A stretch of 64,000 bases of DNA from CAWBBA01 sp963741625 (GCA_963741625.1 CAVUIT010000019.1:186001-250000), one strand, 5' to 3'. Positions 46,098 through 56,300 are shown, counted from the stretch's first letter. The notes: generated by a model from the sequence alone, not told the origin. Program-made: numbers and translations.

Positions 46098-47588
46098 ATG
46101 AACTTGGCCACCAACTTGGAACGATCAGCGCTTTTCTTCCCCGACAGGCCGGCCGTTAGCGAAGCCGGGATTGAGATGAGCTACGGGCAACTCAATGACC
46201 GCTCCAATCGGATAGCAACAGGGCTGATCAAAATGGGGGTTCGAGCTGGGGACCGCATCGGTCTTTGTGCTCCGAACTCGACCGACTGGATCGCCTTCTA
46301 CTTCGGAGTGCTCAAGGCCGGCGCCGTTGCCATCACCCTCTCCAGTCTGCTCAAGCAGGACGAGCTGACCTTGTTGCTCAACCATTCCAAACCCAGGATT
46401 ATTTTTACCGCGGATGACAAACTGGACGGTCTCTCAAACTTGCGAGGCTCGGCAGGTATCGAAAAAACTATCTGCCCCCAGGGTGATGTAACACTGCAAC
46501 AAGTCCTGAACATGGGCACGGGGTCCTTCAAAGCAGTGGACAGAGACCGCACGGATACAGCCGCGGTCCTTTACACCGGCGGAACCACGGGAATGCCCAA
46601 AGGAGTCATGCTGAGCCACGAAAACATCAACGCCGGCAGTCACAATGTCGCCTTCTACGAGCGCTCATCGGAGTTGGACCGGGGCTTGTGTTTTCTGCCT
46701 TTTAACCATGTCTTCGGGCAGATCCACATTATGAATGCTACGATCCTTAGCTCCGGATGCGTTGAGCTTCTTCCGAAGTACGATTTGGACAGAGTTCTCG
46801 AGGTCACAAGCGCCGGCCGGGTAACGAAATTCTTCGCGGTGCCTACGATTTATACCCGTCTACTCACGGTCGACCGACTCAAGCAAAAACTAGGGAGCAT
46901 CCGATACTCCTTTTCCGCGGCTGCCAGCATGCCCGCGGAGATAGTGAGGCGGTGGAAAGAGCAAACCGATCTGACCATCCATGAAAGCTACGGACTGACT
47001 GAATCTGCAACCGCCGTCACATATAATCACTACTACCGCCATATTGTCGGTTCGGTGGGAGATACGGTGGCCGGAGTGGAAGTCCAGATCAGGGATGCCC
47101 AAGGTAACCGATTGGCACAGGGCCAGGAAGGTGAGATTTGTGTCCGCGGACCCAACATCATGACAGGATACCTGGATAATGTAGAAGAAACGAAAAAAGC
47201 ATTCTGGGCCGGTGGTTGGTTCCGAACCGGGGATATTGGTGTCTTTGACGATGACCACTACCTTTACATTGTTGATCGGCTTAAGGACATGATTATAACG
47301 GGCGGCGAAAACGTGTACCCGCGTGAGGTGGAAGAGGTGATCTATACCATGCCGGAAGTGCAGGAGTGTGCCGTTATAGGGCTTCCTGACGGAGAATGGG
47401 GCGAGCGTGTAACAGCATGTGTCGTGCCCCGGCAAGGACAGAGCATTATTCCGGAGAACCTCAGCGCATTTCTAAAGGCACGTCTATCCGGTTTCAAAGT
47501 TCCGAAAGAATACGTCATAGTAGAGGAATTGCCCAAGAGCGCCGCGGGCAAGATCCTGAAACGTGAACTCCGGAAACAAATTTGCTGA
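46098..47588 (+). CDS. AMP-forming acyl-CoA/aryl-CoA ligase
   Basis: The ANL-family motifs are clear: YTGGTTGMPKG (159-169), YGLTESATA, the GWFRTGDIG aspartate and the late catalytic Lys in SAAGKILKREL. It activates a carboxylic acid to its CoA thioester with ATP. Similarity to aryl or fatty acids cannot be separated from motifs alone; the aromatic-acid context favours a benzoate-type substrate. GGAGAG precedes ATG 46098. Confidence 0.9.
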   Translation: MNLATNLERSALFFPDRPAVSEAGIEMSYGQLNDRSNRIATGLIKMGVRAGDRIGLCAPNSTDWIAFYFGVLKAGAVAITLSSLLKQDELTLLLNHSKPRIIFTADDKLDGLSNLRGSAGIEKTICPQGDVTLQQVLNMGTGSFKAVDRDRTDTAAVLYTGGTTGMPKGVMLSHENINAGSHNVAFYERSSELDRGLCFLPFNHVFGQIHIMNATILSSGCVELLPKYDLDRVLEVTSAGRVTKFFAVPTIYTRLLTVDRLKQKLGSIRYSFSAAASMPAEIVRRWKEQTDLTIHESYGLTESATAVTYNHYYRHIVGSVGDTVAGVEVQIRDAQGNRLAQGQEGEICVRGPNIMTGYLDNVEETKKAFWAGGWFRTGDIGVFDDDHYLYIVDRLKDMIITGGENVYPREVEEVIYTMPEVQECAVIGLPDGEWGERVTACVVPRQGQSIIPENLSAFLKARLSGFKVPKEYVIVEELPKSAAGKILKRELRKQIC

Positions 47589-47749
47589 TGTGTAGGCATA
47601 TCGCAGCAACATATCCGTGAAAGCAAGAGCTTTGACTTTGACCGATTTCGGTCGAAGCAATCGTTGTGGCTGAATGTGTAATTGCTAGGAGTGAAATACC
47701 GCGCTTTACCTGAAAGTGGGTGGCCATTATGCAGGAGTTGATTGAAGTT

Positions 47750-47796
47750 TGGTGCCACGGATGTGCCCCGTGGGGCAGAACGCATCCGTGGCACCA
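47750..47796. repeat. Palindromic repeat element
   Basis: A 14-base perfect stem (TGGTGCCACGGATG and its complement, 47750-47763 and 47783-47796) encloses a second stem, TGCCCC/GGGGCA. A related, less perfect copy lies at 51144-51214. It is possibly a terminator or dispersed repeat. The rest of 47589-48195 holds no gene; a degenerate copy of the GATTGCTTC repeat may lie near 47885. Confidence 0.6.
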
Positions 47797-48105
47797 GACT
47801 CCATCGCAGCACTTTCATCTCCTGTTCCGACTGACAGGTCATGGTTGTTCGCGGGAAAGCAATTCCCTAATCCCAAGTTTTGGCGATTGCTCCATGCTTC
47901 CGCCGTCGCAATGACCGTTTTGACCGTTGCCGCCCTGTGGAAGGGCGATTATGCGGTCAATCGGACAAGAATTTTGCCAACGTCTATAATGCCCGAATAA
48001 GAACTTTACGCACTGAGCCAGATCTTTTGCCAAAATTGATCATTCAATTTAACCGTTTGGTATTAGTCGCAATACGAGGTATCCGAGCATTCAGAAACAT
48101 TTAGC

Positions 48106-48134
48106 TTGACAAATAAACTAGAGAACTAGATAAC
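48106..48134 (+). promoter_or_regulatory. Promoter of the corrinoid methyl-transfer operon
   Basis: TTGACA (48106-48111) and GATAAC (48129-48134) are 17 bases apart, 62 bases before the first gene. The AGAGAACTAGATAA sequence also occurs at 40137-40151. The GGTATTTC/CATACGG region may be an operator, unproven. Confidence 0.6.
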
Positions 48135-48195
48135 TATACCATACGGTATTTCACGACCGCTGAGCGACTAACCACAGCCAAAGAGGGCGACGCCC

Positions 48196-49010
48196 ATGAT
48201 CATCATCGGGGAAAAAATCAATGGCACCAGAAAACAGGTAGCTCAGGCAATCCAGAATCGAGACGCTAATTTCATACGCCAATTGGCGGAGCGGCAGTTT
48301 GAAAGCGGCGCTGTCCTATCTCGATATCAACGCGGGGACTATGCCTCAACGAGAACCCGAGGATATGGCCTGGCTTGTGGAAAACGTTCAGGAAGCTGTC
48401 CCGGAAGCAATCCTTTCTCTGGACAGCGCAAACCCGGTTGCGCTGAAAGCCGGTATCGAAAAGGCTACAAAGACGCCTATGATCAATTCTTTGAGTGGAG
48501 AAAAGTTTCGGATTGGACGGGGTATTGCCTTTGGCCTGCGAGTTTCAGACCGAACTTATCGTCCTTGCTCTGGATGATAATGGAATCCCGAAGACGAGCG
48601 AAGGGCGTCTGGACATTGTGCGTCGTCTCGTAGGAATGACTCGTAAGGGAGGTCTGCCCGACGAAAAACTGTTCGTAGATCCTCTGGTAATGGCCATTTC
48701 AACAGGAACGGAGAATGGAAATATCACTTTGGAGACATGCCGGAAGCTCCTAGAAGAATTTCCCAAGGTCCATCTCACTTGCGGCTTGTCCAACATCTCT
48801 TTCGGCATGCCGCTTCGGCCCATGCTGAATCAGGCGTTCATGGTCCTGGCTATACAGGCAGGGATGGACAGTGCGATTATCAACCCGGAGGAACGGGAAC
48901 TGCGGGGGATCATGATGGCGGCCGAGACGCTCATCGGCAAGGACCGTCACTGCATGAATTTCAATCGTGCTTTTCGGGCCGGGAAAATCGGGCCCAAGAG
49001 GGATTCGTGA
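48196..49010 (+). pseudogene. Pterin-type methyltransferase (MtgA-like), with two frameshifts
   Basis: Joined frames give one protein: MIIIGEKINGTRKQVAQAI (pterin-binding start), YLDINAGTMPQREPEDMAWLV (substrate-binding Asp/Asn), SGEKSFGLDGVLPLACEF, LALDDNGIPKT and LTCGLSNISFGMP. This family moves a methyl group between methyl-corrinoid and tetrahydrofolate (MT2 role in O-demethylase systems). Shifts lie near 48307 and 48502. It is first in the operon with the corrinoid genes. If the indels are real, the cluster lacks its methyl acceptor step. Confidence 0.85.
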
Positions 49011-49067
49011 TCAGGCTTTCGTATATGCCGTGAAACTGAGAACGCACTCCAGAGAGGAGGGAGAACT

Positions 49068-49700
49068 ATGCAGGATCTTGTAAATGCGGTAGCGGAGATG
49101 ATGGAAGATGAAGCCATGACTCTCACGAAGAAGTACGTGGAAGAGGGCGTGCCTGCCCTGCAAATCATTGACGCTTACAAGGAGGCCCTGAGCATCATCG
49201 GGAAGCGTTTCGAGGAGTGCACTTACTTCGTGCCCGAGCTGATTCTGGCCGGTGAGATGATGAAGGCGGCCTCCGAGATCATCAAACCGCTGATGAAGGA
49301 CGGTGAGTCGAATGTGGAAACACAAAGAATCGGTAAGTTCCTTCTAGGCACGGTTGAGGGTGATATCCACGACATCGGCAAGGACATGGTCCACATGCTC
49401 ATGGACATCAATGGATTTGAAGTGAGAGACCTCGGCGTGGATGTCCCGGCTCAGCGGTTTTGGGACGAGTACAAAGAATTTCAGCCGGATATCATTGGCA
49501 TGAGCGGGTTGCTCACCTTGGCATACGAGTCCATGAAGCAGGTGGCGGATGGGCTTAATGAGATGGGCGTACGCGACAAGGTGAAGGTGATCATCGGCGG
49601 CGGGCAAATGGACGAACAGGCTTGCAAGTACGTAGGAGCCGACGCTTTTGTTACCGACGCAGTGGCGGGGATCAACATCTGTAAAGGATGGGTGAGCTAA
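49068..49700 (+). CDS. Corrinoid-binding methyl-transfer protein (first copy)
   Basis: The N-terminal helical cap (EEGVPALQIIDAYKEAL) is followed by the B12-binding motif GDIHDIGKD (98-106; His101 is the cobalt ligand), GMSGLL and IIGGG, the usual DxHxxG..SxL..GG pattern. It shuttles a methyl group on cobalt. The AGGAGG site precedes ATG 49068. It lies next to a UroD-fold methyltransferase; a second very similar copy lies at 51337. Confidence 0.95.
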   Translation: MQDLVNAVAEMMEDEAMTLTKKYVEEGVPALQIIDAYKEALSIIGKRFEECTYFVPELILAGEMMKAASEIIKPLMKDGESNVETQRIGKFLLGTVEGDIHDIGKDMVHMLMDINGFEVRDLGVDVPAQRFWDEYKEFQPDIIGMSGLLTLAYESMKQVADGLNEMGVRDKVKVIIGGGQMDEQACKYVGADAFVTDAVAGINICKGWVS

Positions 49701-49747
49701 GGTAGCGTGCTGCGAGCCACGTGATAGACGAGGAAGGAGGGGAAGAC

Positions 49748-51082
49748 ATGATTGCAGGTTGGGAGAATATGTCCTCAAGCCAAAGGCAGGAAGCCTTCCT
49801 AGCGAAATGGGCCTCCGGAGAAGGAATCGAGTTCGCCAGCGATGAGGCCAGGGCTTCTTACCAGTACCGTGCCGGGCTCATTACGGATGCGGTCAAACTC
49901 AAGAAAACTCCGGATAGAGTGCCGGTTGTCCCGTTGGCCACTTTTGCGCCCATCATGCTGTACGGCTATTCCGCTAAACAGGCTATGTATGACCCCCACA
50001 TCCTTGGAAAGGTCTGTCTGGATTACACGAGGGACTACGATGTTGACGCGACGCTTGTTCCGCCCATGGTTATGCATGGCCCAGCTTTAGAGGTGTTGGG
50101 CTACCATCTTTACAAATGGCCTGGCCACGGGATCAAGGAAGAGCAGGGCTACCAGTTCATTGAAAAGGAATACATGAAAGCGGAGGATTATGACCATTTT
50201 ATTGCCGACCCCACCGATTACTGGTTCCGTGTCTGGTTGCCTCGGACCCACAGCTCTCTGAAACCCTTGGCAGAATTGCCTCCGCTATACGGCACAATGG
50301 AATTGCCCATGGCCGGACCGTGGCTTTGTGCTTTGGGTGCCCCGCCGATCCAAGAAGCGTACAAAGCCCTTCTGGAGGCCGGCAGGATCAGCTTTGAGTG
50401 GATTCAGGCATTGGGGCCATATATTGGGCAGATATTAAGCTCAGGTTATCCGATGTATGCCGGCAGCGCCACCAAAGCCCCCTTTGACGTTCTGGGAGAT
50501 TCCTTCCGGGGCACCACGCAATTGATGATGGACCTTTACCGAAGACCGCAAAAAGTGCTGGAAGCTGTCGACAGACTTGTACCCCTAATGATCAGTATGG
50601 GTGTGGGCGGAGCCTTGGCAAACAACAATCCACTGGTTTTCATTCCCTTGCACAAAGGCGCGGACGGCTTCATGTCCAACGAGCAGTTCGAAAAGTTCTA
50701 TTGGCCAAGTCTCAAGAAGGTGATGATCGGCTTGGCTGAAAACGGATGTGTGCCTTGCTGCTTTGTGGAGGGAGGATATAACCAGCGGCTGGAGTATCTG
50801 ACCGAAGTGCCGGAAGGCCAATGCGTTTTCATCTTTGACAGAACTGACATGGCCCAAGCCAGAAAAATATTGGGGGGCAAATCATGCATCGGCGGGGGAT
50901 TCCCGGTTTCTCTGATCATCACCGGTGATGCTCAACAGGTAGAAGTCGAGACCAAGAAACTATTGGAAGTGGCCGCCGGCGACGGAGGGTACATCCTCAG
51001 CATCGGGTGCGCCATGGACGAGGCCAGGGAACACACGCTCAAAGCGTTTATTCAGGCGGGCAAGAAGTACGGCAAGTATTAA
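49748..51082 (+). CDS. UroD-fold methyltransferase (MT1, MtaA/CmuA/MtoB-like), first copy
   Basis: AAGGAGG upstream favours ATG 49748. The protein has the uroporphyrinogen-decarboxylase fold pattern (DTL-like FDVLGDSFRGTTQLMMDLYR, PLHKGADGFMSNEQFEKFYWP). The HxC zinc motif of MtaA/MtbA is not evident. Together with the adjacent corrinoid gene it is a plausible methyl-donor-accepting MT1, in O-demethylase systems the enzyme that removes the methyl group from methoxylated substrates. Substrate is inferred. Confidence 0.85.
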   Translation: MIAGWENMSSSQRQEAFLAKWASGEGIEFASDEARASYQYRAGLITDAVKLKKTPDRVPVVPLATFAPIMLYGYSAKQAMYDPHILGKVCLDYTRDYDVDATLVPPMVMHGPALEVLGYHLYKWPGHGIKEEQGYQFIEKEYMKAEDYDHFIADPTDYWFRVWLPRTHSSLKPLAELPPLYGTMELPMAGPWLCALGAPPIQEAYKALLEAGRISFEWIQALGPYIGQILSSGYPMYAGSATKAPFDVLGDSFRGTTQLMMDLYRRPQKVLEAVDRLVPLMISMGVGGALANNNPLVFIPLHKGADGFMSNEQFEKFYWPSLKKVMIGLAENGCVPCCFVEGGYNQRLEYLTEVPEGQCVFIFDRTDMAQARKILGGKSCIGGGFPVSLIITGDAQQVEVETKKLLEVAAGDGGYILSIGCAMDEAREHTLKAFIQAGKKYGKY

Positions 51083-51143
51083 GGTTCGTCCGTGTGCAAT
51101 GAAGGAAGGGTCTCGTCTCTCAATGTGAAAGCAGCTTCGACAC

Positions 51144-51214
51144 GTGGTGCCACGGATGTCGGGTCGAAGCTCATCCGTGCTCAGACGGGCCGGATGATAC
51201 GTCCGTGGCCACCA
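51144..51214. repeat. Palindromic repeat element, related to 47750
   Basis: GTGGTGCCACGGATGT at the left end pairs imperfectly with ACGTCCGTGGCCACCA at the right end. An inner CATCCGTG copy lies between. It sits in the non-coding gap before the second corrinoid gene. Confidence 0.5.
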
Positions 51215-51336
51215 ATCCATTGAGGCATTTTCACACTTCGTTGTGGCGTCCGCGCCATGGCAGTTGGTATGAGCCGTGAAACAGTTTTCTTATAGACAAT
51301 TGCTGCGTGAACGCACTCCATAAAGGAGGAGAAACA

Positions 51337-51973
51337 ATGCAAGACCTCGTAAATGCAATAGCGGAAATGATGGAAGATGATGCCATGAGGCTCACGAGGA
51401 AGTACCTGGACGAGGGCGTCCCCCCAATCCAGATTCTCGACGCTTACAAGGAAGCTCTGGGCATCATTGGCAAGCGTTTCGAGGAGTGCACTTACTTCGT
51501 CCCCGAGCTGATCCTGGCCGGGGAGATGATGAGGACGGCTTCCGAGTTGATCAAGCCGCTCATGACCCGCGGCCAATCGGGTATCGAAACCAAGAAAATC
51601 GGCAAGTTCCTTCTGGGAACAGTTGAGGGTGATATCCACGACATCGGCAAGGATATGGTGCGGCATGCTCATGGACATCAACGGATTTGAAGTGAAGGAC
51701 CTTGGCGTTGACGTGCCGGCTCAGCGGTTTTGGGACGAGTACAATGAATTCCAGCCGGATATCATAGGAATGAGCGGGCTGCTTACGCTGGCATACGAGT
51801 CCATGAAGAAGGTAGTCGATGGCTTGAAAGAGATGGGCGTACGCGACAAGGTCAAGGTGATTATCGGCGGTGGCCAAGTGGATGAACATGCCGGGAAATA
51901 TGTGGGCGCCGACGCGTGGGTTACGGATGCCGTAGCCGGCGTGAAGTGTGCTCTCAACTGGATGGAAAAATAA
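51337..51973 (+). pseudogene. Corrinoid-binding methyl-transfer protein (second copy), one frameshift
   Basis: AGGAGG precedes ATG 51337. The sequence is a near-copy of the first corrinoid protein, including VEGDIHDIGKDM. One extra base near 51660 (GTGCGGCATGC) moves the frame, after which MLMDINGFEVKDLGVDVP continues. Without the indel it would be 211 residues. It pairs with the MT1 gene directly downstream. Confidence 0.88.
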
Positions 51974-51992
51974 TTCGAGAGGGAGCTTTACG

Positions 51993-53234
51993 ATGAGCGA
52001 TGCACAGCAGTTGCTGCAACAAAGGGAAAAGCGCATCCAGGATGCGATAGCTCTCAAGAAACCCGATCAGATTCCCATAGCCTCCATGTGGGACTTTTTT
52101 CCGGCCAAGTGGAAAGGAGTTACCGTGAAGGAGGTCATGTACAACTTTCAACTCATGTTTGACCTGTGGGTGGACTGCATGCAGCACTTTGCCCCGGATC
52201 TGGGGGACAATCCCTATCCTCTCCGAGGGTTCGGCCCGCTAATGGAAATATTGGATTTTCAGCACCTCAAATGGGCCGGTCACGGCGTCGGCGATAACAT
52301 GTCGTACCAGTTCGTGGAACTTGAGGTCATGAAAGCGGACGAGTACGACCATTTCCTTTTCGATCCCTCTGATTTCATGGTTCGACGATTCTGGCCGCGC
52401 GTCAACAAAGCATTTGCGCCTTTTGAGGCACTGCCGCCTTTAAATCAATCGATTTCCTACACTTGGGGCCTTTACAACGCGGTGTTCCTGATGACCCCCG
52501 AGATGGAACAGGCTCGCACGGCAATGATCGAAGCCGGCAAGGCATCCGCTGAAGTCCTGAAATGGACGGCGATGTTCGGCAAGAAAATGGCGGAGTTGGG
52601 TTTCCCACCCTCTTCCGGAGGCTTCGCTCAGGTGCCTTTTGACACTTTGGGTGACGTCTTCCGTGGCACTAAAGGCATCATGATGGATTTGTACAGGCGC
52701 CCTGACAAAGTCATGGCCGCATGTGAAAAGCTCCTGCCCATCATGATTGATTCCGCCATTGCTTCTGCCAAGCGCACCGGCGTGCCGAGAATTTTCATTC
52801 CCCTTCATAAAGGCCTCGACGGCTTTTTGTCGCCTCAGCAATTCAATAAGTTCTATTGGCCGCACATGAAAGAACTCGTGGAGGCCCTCATCCGGGAAGG
52901 CATCACACCTTGGGTGCTCGCCGAAGGTGCGTGCAATACCCGATTGGAGGCATTCCGAGATGTAACGCCGGGCAAGGTCATATATCACTTTGAAATGACG
53001 GATATTTTCAAGGCCAAGGAGATGATGCGTGACCGCTGCTGCATTCGTGGGAATGTGCCGGCGAGCATCCTCACGGTCGGGACACCGGAAGACGTCAGGA
53101 CCTACTGCAAGAAGCTAATCGATGTTTGCGCGGTGGATGGAGGCTACATCATGGACGCGTCCACCCCCCTTGCCGAGGCCAAGCCTGAAAACGTGCAGGC
53201 TATGTATGATTTCACCAGGGAATACGGAGCATAA
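51993..53234 (+). CDS. UroD-fold methyltransferase (MT1), second copy
   Basis: GGGAG upstream of ATG 51993. The layout matches the first copy (FDTLGDVFRGTKGIMMDLYR, PLHKGLDGFLSPQQFNKFYWP, ending STPLAEAKPENVQ), but identity is moderate, so the two probably use different substrates. The catalytic machinery is not resolvable by eye. It follows the second corrinoid gene and precedes the aromatic-acid transporter. Confidence 0.85.
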   Translation: MSDAQQLLQQREKRIQDAIALKKPDQIPIASMWDFFPAKWKGVTVKEVMYNFQLMFDLWVDCMQHFAPDLGDNPYPLRGFGPLMEILDFQHLKWAGHGVGDNMSYQFVELEVMKADEYDHFLFDPSDFMVRRFWPRVNKAFAPFEALPPLNQSISYTWGLYNAVFLMTPEMEQARTAMIEAGKASAEVLKWTAMFGKKMAELGFPPSSGGFAQVPFDTLGDVFRGTKGIMMDLYRRPDKVMAACEKLLPIMIDSAIASAKRTGVPRIFIPLHKGLDGFLSPQQFNKFYWPHMKELVEALIREGITPWVLAEGACNTRLEAFRDVTPGKVIYHFEMTDIFKAKEMMRDRCCIRGNVPASILTVGTPEDVRTYCKKLIDVCAVDGGYIMDASTPLAEAKPENVQAMYDFTREYGA

Positions 53235-53327
53235 CTGATCCGCAATTGTGGCGTAGCCGGGCACAGTCGTGATCCCGTCACCCTGATTCTAAACATTTAA
53301 CCCTTGAAACTTTGAGGAGGTGCAAAC

Positions 53328-54698
53328 ATGGCGAGCAAAACAGTAAGCGTAAAGGAAGTTTTTGACACAAATCCATTCTCAACGTACCAGGTCGGGATCT
53401 GTGCCTTATGTTTCTTTGTGGTATTTTTCGATGGCTTCGATCTAACAATGATCGGCGTGGCGTTGCCCAAAATAGCGGAGACCCTGAAGACGAGCCCTGC
53501 CGCTCTGGGCCTGGCAGTGAGCGCCGGTCTGGTTGGGCCGCTGGTGGGCGCGATCGTCTTGGGCATGCTTGCGGACCGCTGGGGACGCAAGCAGATGTTG
53601 TTTATCTCCGCTCTGATTTTCGGTGTGTTTACTCTGCTGACCGCATGGATTACCAGTGTGGAGCAACTGGCGCTGTTCCGCTTCCTCGCTGGAATTGGGT
53701 TGGGTGGAGCCATCCCGAATGCTCTTGCTTTCGGATGCGAATACGCACCGAGCCGCATGCGTGCAACCCTTACAACGACGATGTACGCGGGTATGCCTGT
53801 TGGCGGACTGATTATGGGGCTTTCAGCCGCGTATCTGATTCCACACTATGGCTGGCAGTCGCTCTTCATTATCGGTGGCATAGCGCCTCTGGTGATCGGC
53901 TTGCTAGTGGTGCTTTTCTTGCCGGAGTCGCTGGAATTTCTGGTACGACAAGGAACAGATAAAGCACGGATTCGCAAAATAATCTCCAGCATCTCACCGG
54001 CTCTTGGTCGTGACGAACAGGTTGAGTTTTACTCAACTGAGCAGAAGCTTCCCGGCGTACCCGTCAAGCATCTCTTCTCGGAGGGGCGCGCACTCACCAC
54101 CTTGCTGCTGTGGGTATGCTTCTTCGGGAGCTTCTACCTGATATGGATATTGCTCTCTTGGGCGCCCACGATGCTGCGCCAGAGCGGCGCTTCGGTCCAG
54201 CAGTATAGCCTGGCCTTTGCGGGCATTAACCTCGGCTCCGCCTTTGCGACGATCACCATCGGTCGGCTGATGGACAAGTTCAATCCGTTCACGACGTTGA
54301 CATTTGCCTTCATTCTTGCGTTTATTAGCATTGTGGTTTTCGGACAGGCCGCGGGCAGTTCGTTTTCGGCCGTCGTCATCGTTTCCGTTGTCACCGGGTT
54401 CTTTATATTCGGCAGCAACTCCGGTATCATGGCCCTTTGTACGGTATCCTATCCCCTTGACATCAGAGCTTCAGGACTCGGTTGGGCATACGCCATCGGA
54501 AAGGTCGGCTCGATGGTCGCACCGGTGGTGGGAGGTCTTTGCATCAGCCTAAAGTGGGGTCCGGGACAAATCTGTGGCGTCAACGGGGTGGCCGCGTTGG
54601 TCGTCACCGCGGCAATCCTGATCTTGTGGAAGCACGTAGCCGGTAATCGTCGCAATGAAGTTTCTGGGGGGACCGGAGCCAAGACCGAAGTTGCGTGA
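53328..54698 (+). CDS. MFS transporter of the aromatic acid:proton symporter family
   Basis: Twelve hydrophobic segments, the AAHS signature start DGFDLTMIGVALPKI and the loop-2 motif GMLADRWGRKQ are visible. Members carry benzoate, protocatechuate or vanillate-type acids. AGGAGG precedes ATG 53328. Position directly after the MT1 genes supports uptake of the substrate that they demethylate. Confidence 0.9.
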   Translation: MASKTVSVKEVFDTNPFSTYQVGICALCFFVVFFDGFDLTMIGVALPKIAETLKTSPAALGLAVSAGLVGPLVGAIVLGMLADRWGRKQMLFISALIFGVFTLLTAWITSVEQLALFRFLAGIGLGGAIPNALAFGCEYAPSRMRATLTTTMYAGMPVGGLIMGLSAAYLIPHYGWQSLFIIGGIAPLVIGLLVVLFLPESLEFLVRQGTDKARIRKIISSISPALGRDEQVEFYSTEQKLPGVPVKHLFSEGRALTTLLLWVCFFGSFYLIWILLSWAPTMLRQSGASVQQYSLAFAGINLGSAFATITIGRLMDKFNPFTTLTFAFILAFISIVVFGQAAGSSFSAVVIVSVVTGFFIFGSNSGIMALCTVSYPLDIRASGLGWAYAIGKVGSMVAPVVGGLCISLKWGPGQICGVNGVAALVVTAAILILWKHVAGNRRNEVSGGTGAKTEVA

Positions 54699-54756
54699 AC
54701 GCACGCCGTAACGCACTGAAAACCTCAGCGAATGGGGACGCAGGCGCTGTTCACAC

Positions 54757-54780
54757 AGGCCGGGTTCACGCCCGGCCTTT
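54757..54780 (+). terminator. Probable terminator after the transporter gene
   Basis: AGGCCGGG and CCCGGCCT form a perfect stem around TTCACG, followed by TT only. The short T tract makes it moderate evidence. Confidence 0.6.
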
Positions 54781-54849
54781 CAATGTGGTCTGAATTCTGC
54801 ACGAATGCCGTGATGAGTTTTGAAGCATCAGAATAGAGATTGGTTGGCC

Positions 54850-55593
54850 ATGCCTGACCGGATCAAGAAAGATCGTTTCGAACCAGCCTACGCTCAGTTG
54901 GCTACGATTCTACGTCGCCAGATCGCTGGAGGTGTCTATCCGCCAGGTGAGAAAATCCCTTCCGAGCCCTCTATCAGCAGACAATACGGACTTTCCATCA
55001 TGACCGTGCGGCAAGCCATCGGCGTGCTCACGGAACAGGGTTTGTTGGAGCGTGTTCGAGGCTCCGGAACATTCGTCAAGCCTGTCACGCTGACCGAATC
55101 ACGATTTGATCTGGACAGTATCAGGGAGATTTTCCAGGATCCGGAGCGCACTCGGGTCAAGGTTTTGCAGATCAGCCTGGCGAGAGCGGACGCAAAAACG
55201 GCTGAAATGCTAAGCCTTCCCATAGGAGAGCGAATCATCCTCATCCGCCGTCTCTTGCTGCGTGACAACCGGCCCGCCATGTCGCACGAGGGGCGTATCC
55301 GTTGCGATCCCACTCGTCCGGTTGTAGAGGCAGAATTGAGCATAGGGCCTCTTTCCGATCTGTTCAACGGGCATGGAGGAGGGGCAGCGAAGAAGGGCGA
55401 ACTGACCCTTATCCCTACAGTTCTGGGTGAGCAGGAGGCCGCTCTGTTGAGCCTGCCGGTGGGGACTCCTGTTTTTCGCTTGGAGTACGTGGTTTATGAC
55501 TTCCACGACACCCCCTTCGGATGGGGATGGTTCACGGCTGCACCCGAAACCCTGAGGTTGAATACCAAACTGGGGTTGTGGGATGAATCTTAG
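54850..55593 (+). CDS. HutC-type GntR regulator
   Basis: The winged helix (PPGEKIPSEPSISRQYGLSIMTVRQAI) precedes a UTRA ligand domain (LPIGERIILIRRLLLRDNRPAMSHEGRI). HutC-type members bind small-molecule effectors. A TTG start at 54820 would add ten residues; ATG 54850 has no strong ribosome-binding site. It probably regulates the demethylase genes, next to the third corrinoid gene. Confidence 0.88.
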   Translation: MPDRIKKDRFEPAYAQLATILRRQIAGGVYPPGEKIPSEPSISRQYGLSIMTVRQAIGVLTEQGLLERVRGSGTFVKPVTLTESRFDLDSIREIFQDPERTRVKVLQISLARADAKTAEMLSLPIGERIILIRRLLLRDNRPAMSHEGRIRCDPTRPVVEAELSIGPLSDLFNGHGGGAAKKGELTLIPTVLGEQEAALLSLPVGTPVFRLEYVVYDFHDTPFGWGWFTAAPETLRLNTKLGLWDES

Positions 55594-55610
55594 GCCGCGG
55601 AGAGATCGTC

Positions 55611-56300
55611 GTGCCAAATAAAATTATCAGACCGATGGCCCAGGAAATGGGAGAGCTGGCAACGCTTGTAGCGAACCTCAGAGAAGAAGAGGCATTGCTT
55701 GCCGTCAGAAGGCATCTTGAGGCAGGTGTATCGCCCGCTGAACTTCTCCACGCTTGTCAGAAGGGGATGCGTCTCGTCGGTTCGATGCACGAGAAGGGCC
55801 ATTATTACATTGCTGGGCTCATCATGGCAGGCGAGATTATGCATCAGGCCGTGGATTTGCTCAAAGCCGTCATGATCAAAGAGGGACGTGGCAAGACCTA
55901 CGGACGGGTCCTGCTGGGAACCATTGCAGGTGACATCCACGACATTGGGAAAAACCTCTTCAGAGATCTCCTGGAATGCCATGGGTTTACCGTCTTGGAT
56001 TTAGGCGTTGACGTGCCCCCGGCCGACTTTGTCAGGGCGGAATCCGAATTTAAACCACACTTGATTGCAGCTTCAGCTCTATTAACTGAGAGCTTTCCCC
56101 ATCTTCGGGAACTTGTCCAATTGTTCGAGGATTCCTCTCGGCAGCGGCCGGAGCCCCGACCCTTTATCCTCATAGGAGGCGGACAGGTAGACGAACGGGT
56201 CTTCAGGATGTCCGGTGCGGATCATTGGGGCGAGGACGCTTTTTCAGGAGTTCGTATTTGTCGGCGATTGATCAAAGAACGGAAGAAACGTGCTGTCTGA
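55611..56300 (+). CDS. Corrinoid-binding protein, third and divergent copy
   Basis: The B12 motif GDIHDIGKN (107-115, His110 ligand) follows a helical cap. It is clearly more distant from the other two copies. GTG 55611 is used. It is located 17 bases after the regulator gene and just before the convergent activator gene. It may serve another substrate or a methyl-sulfur step. Confidence 0.9.
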   Translation: MPNKIIRPMAQEMGELATLVANLREEEALLAVRRHLEAGVSPAELLHACQKGMRLVGSMHEKGHYYIAGLIMAGEIMHQAVDLLKAVMIKEGRGKTYGRVLLGTIAGDIHDIGKNLFRDLLECHGFTVLDLGVDVPPADFVRAESEFKPHLIAASALLTESFPHLRELVQLFEDSSRQRPEPRPFILIGGGQVDERVFRMSGADHWGEDAFSGVRICRRLIKERKKRAV

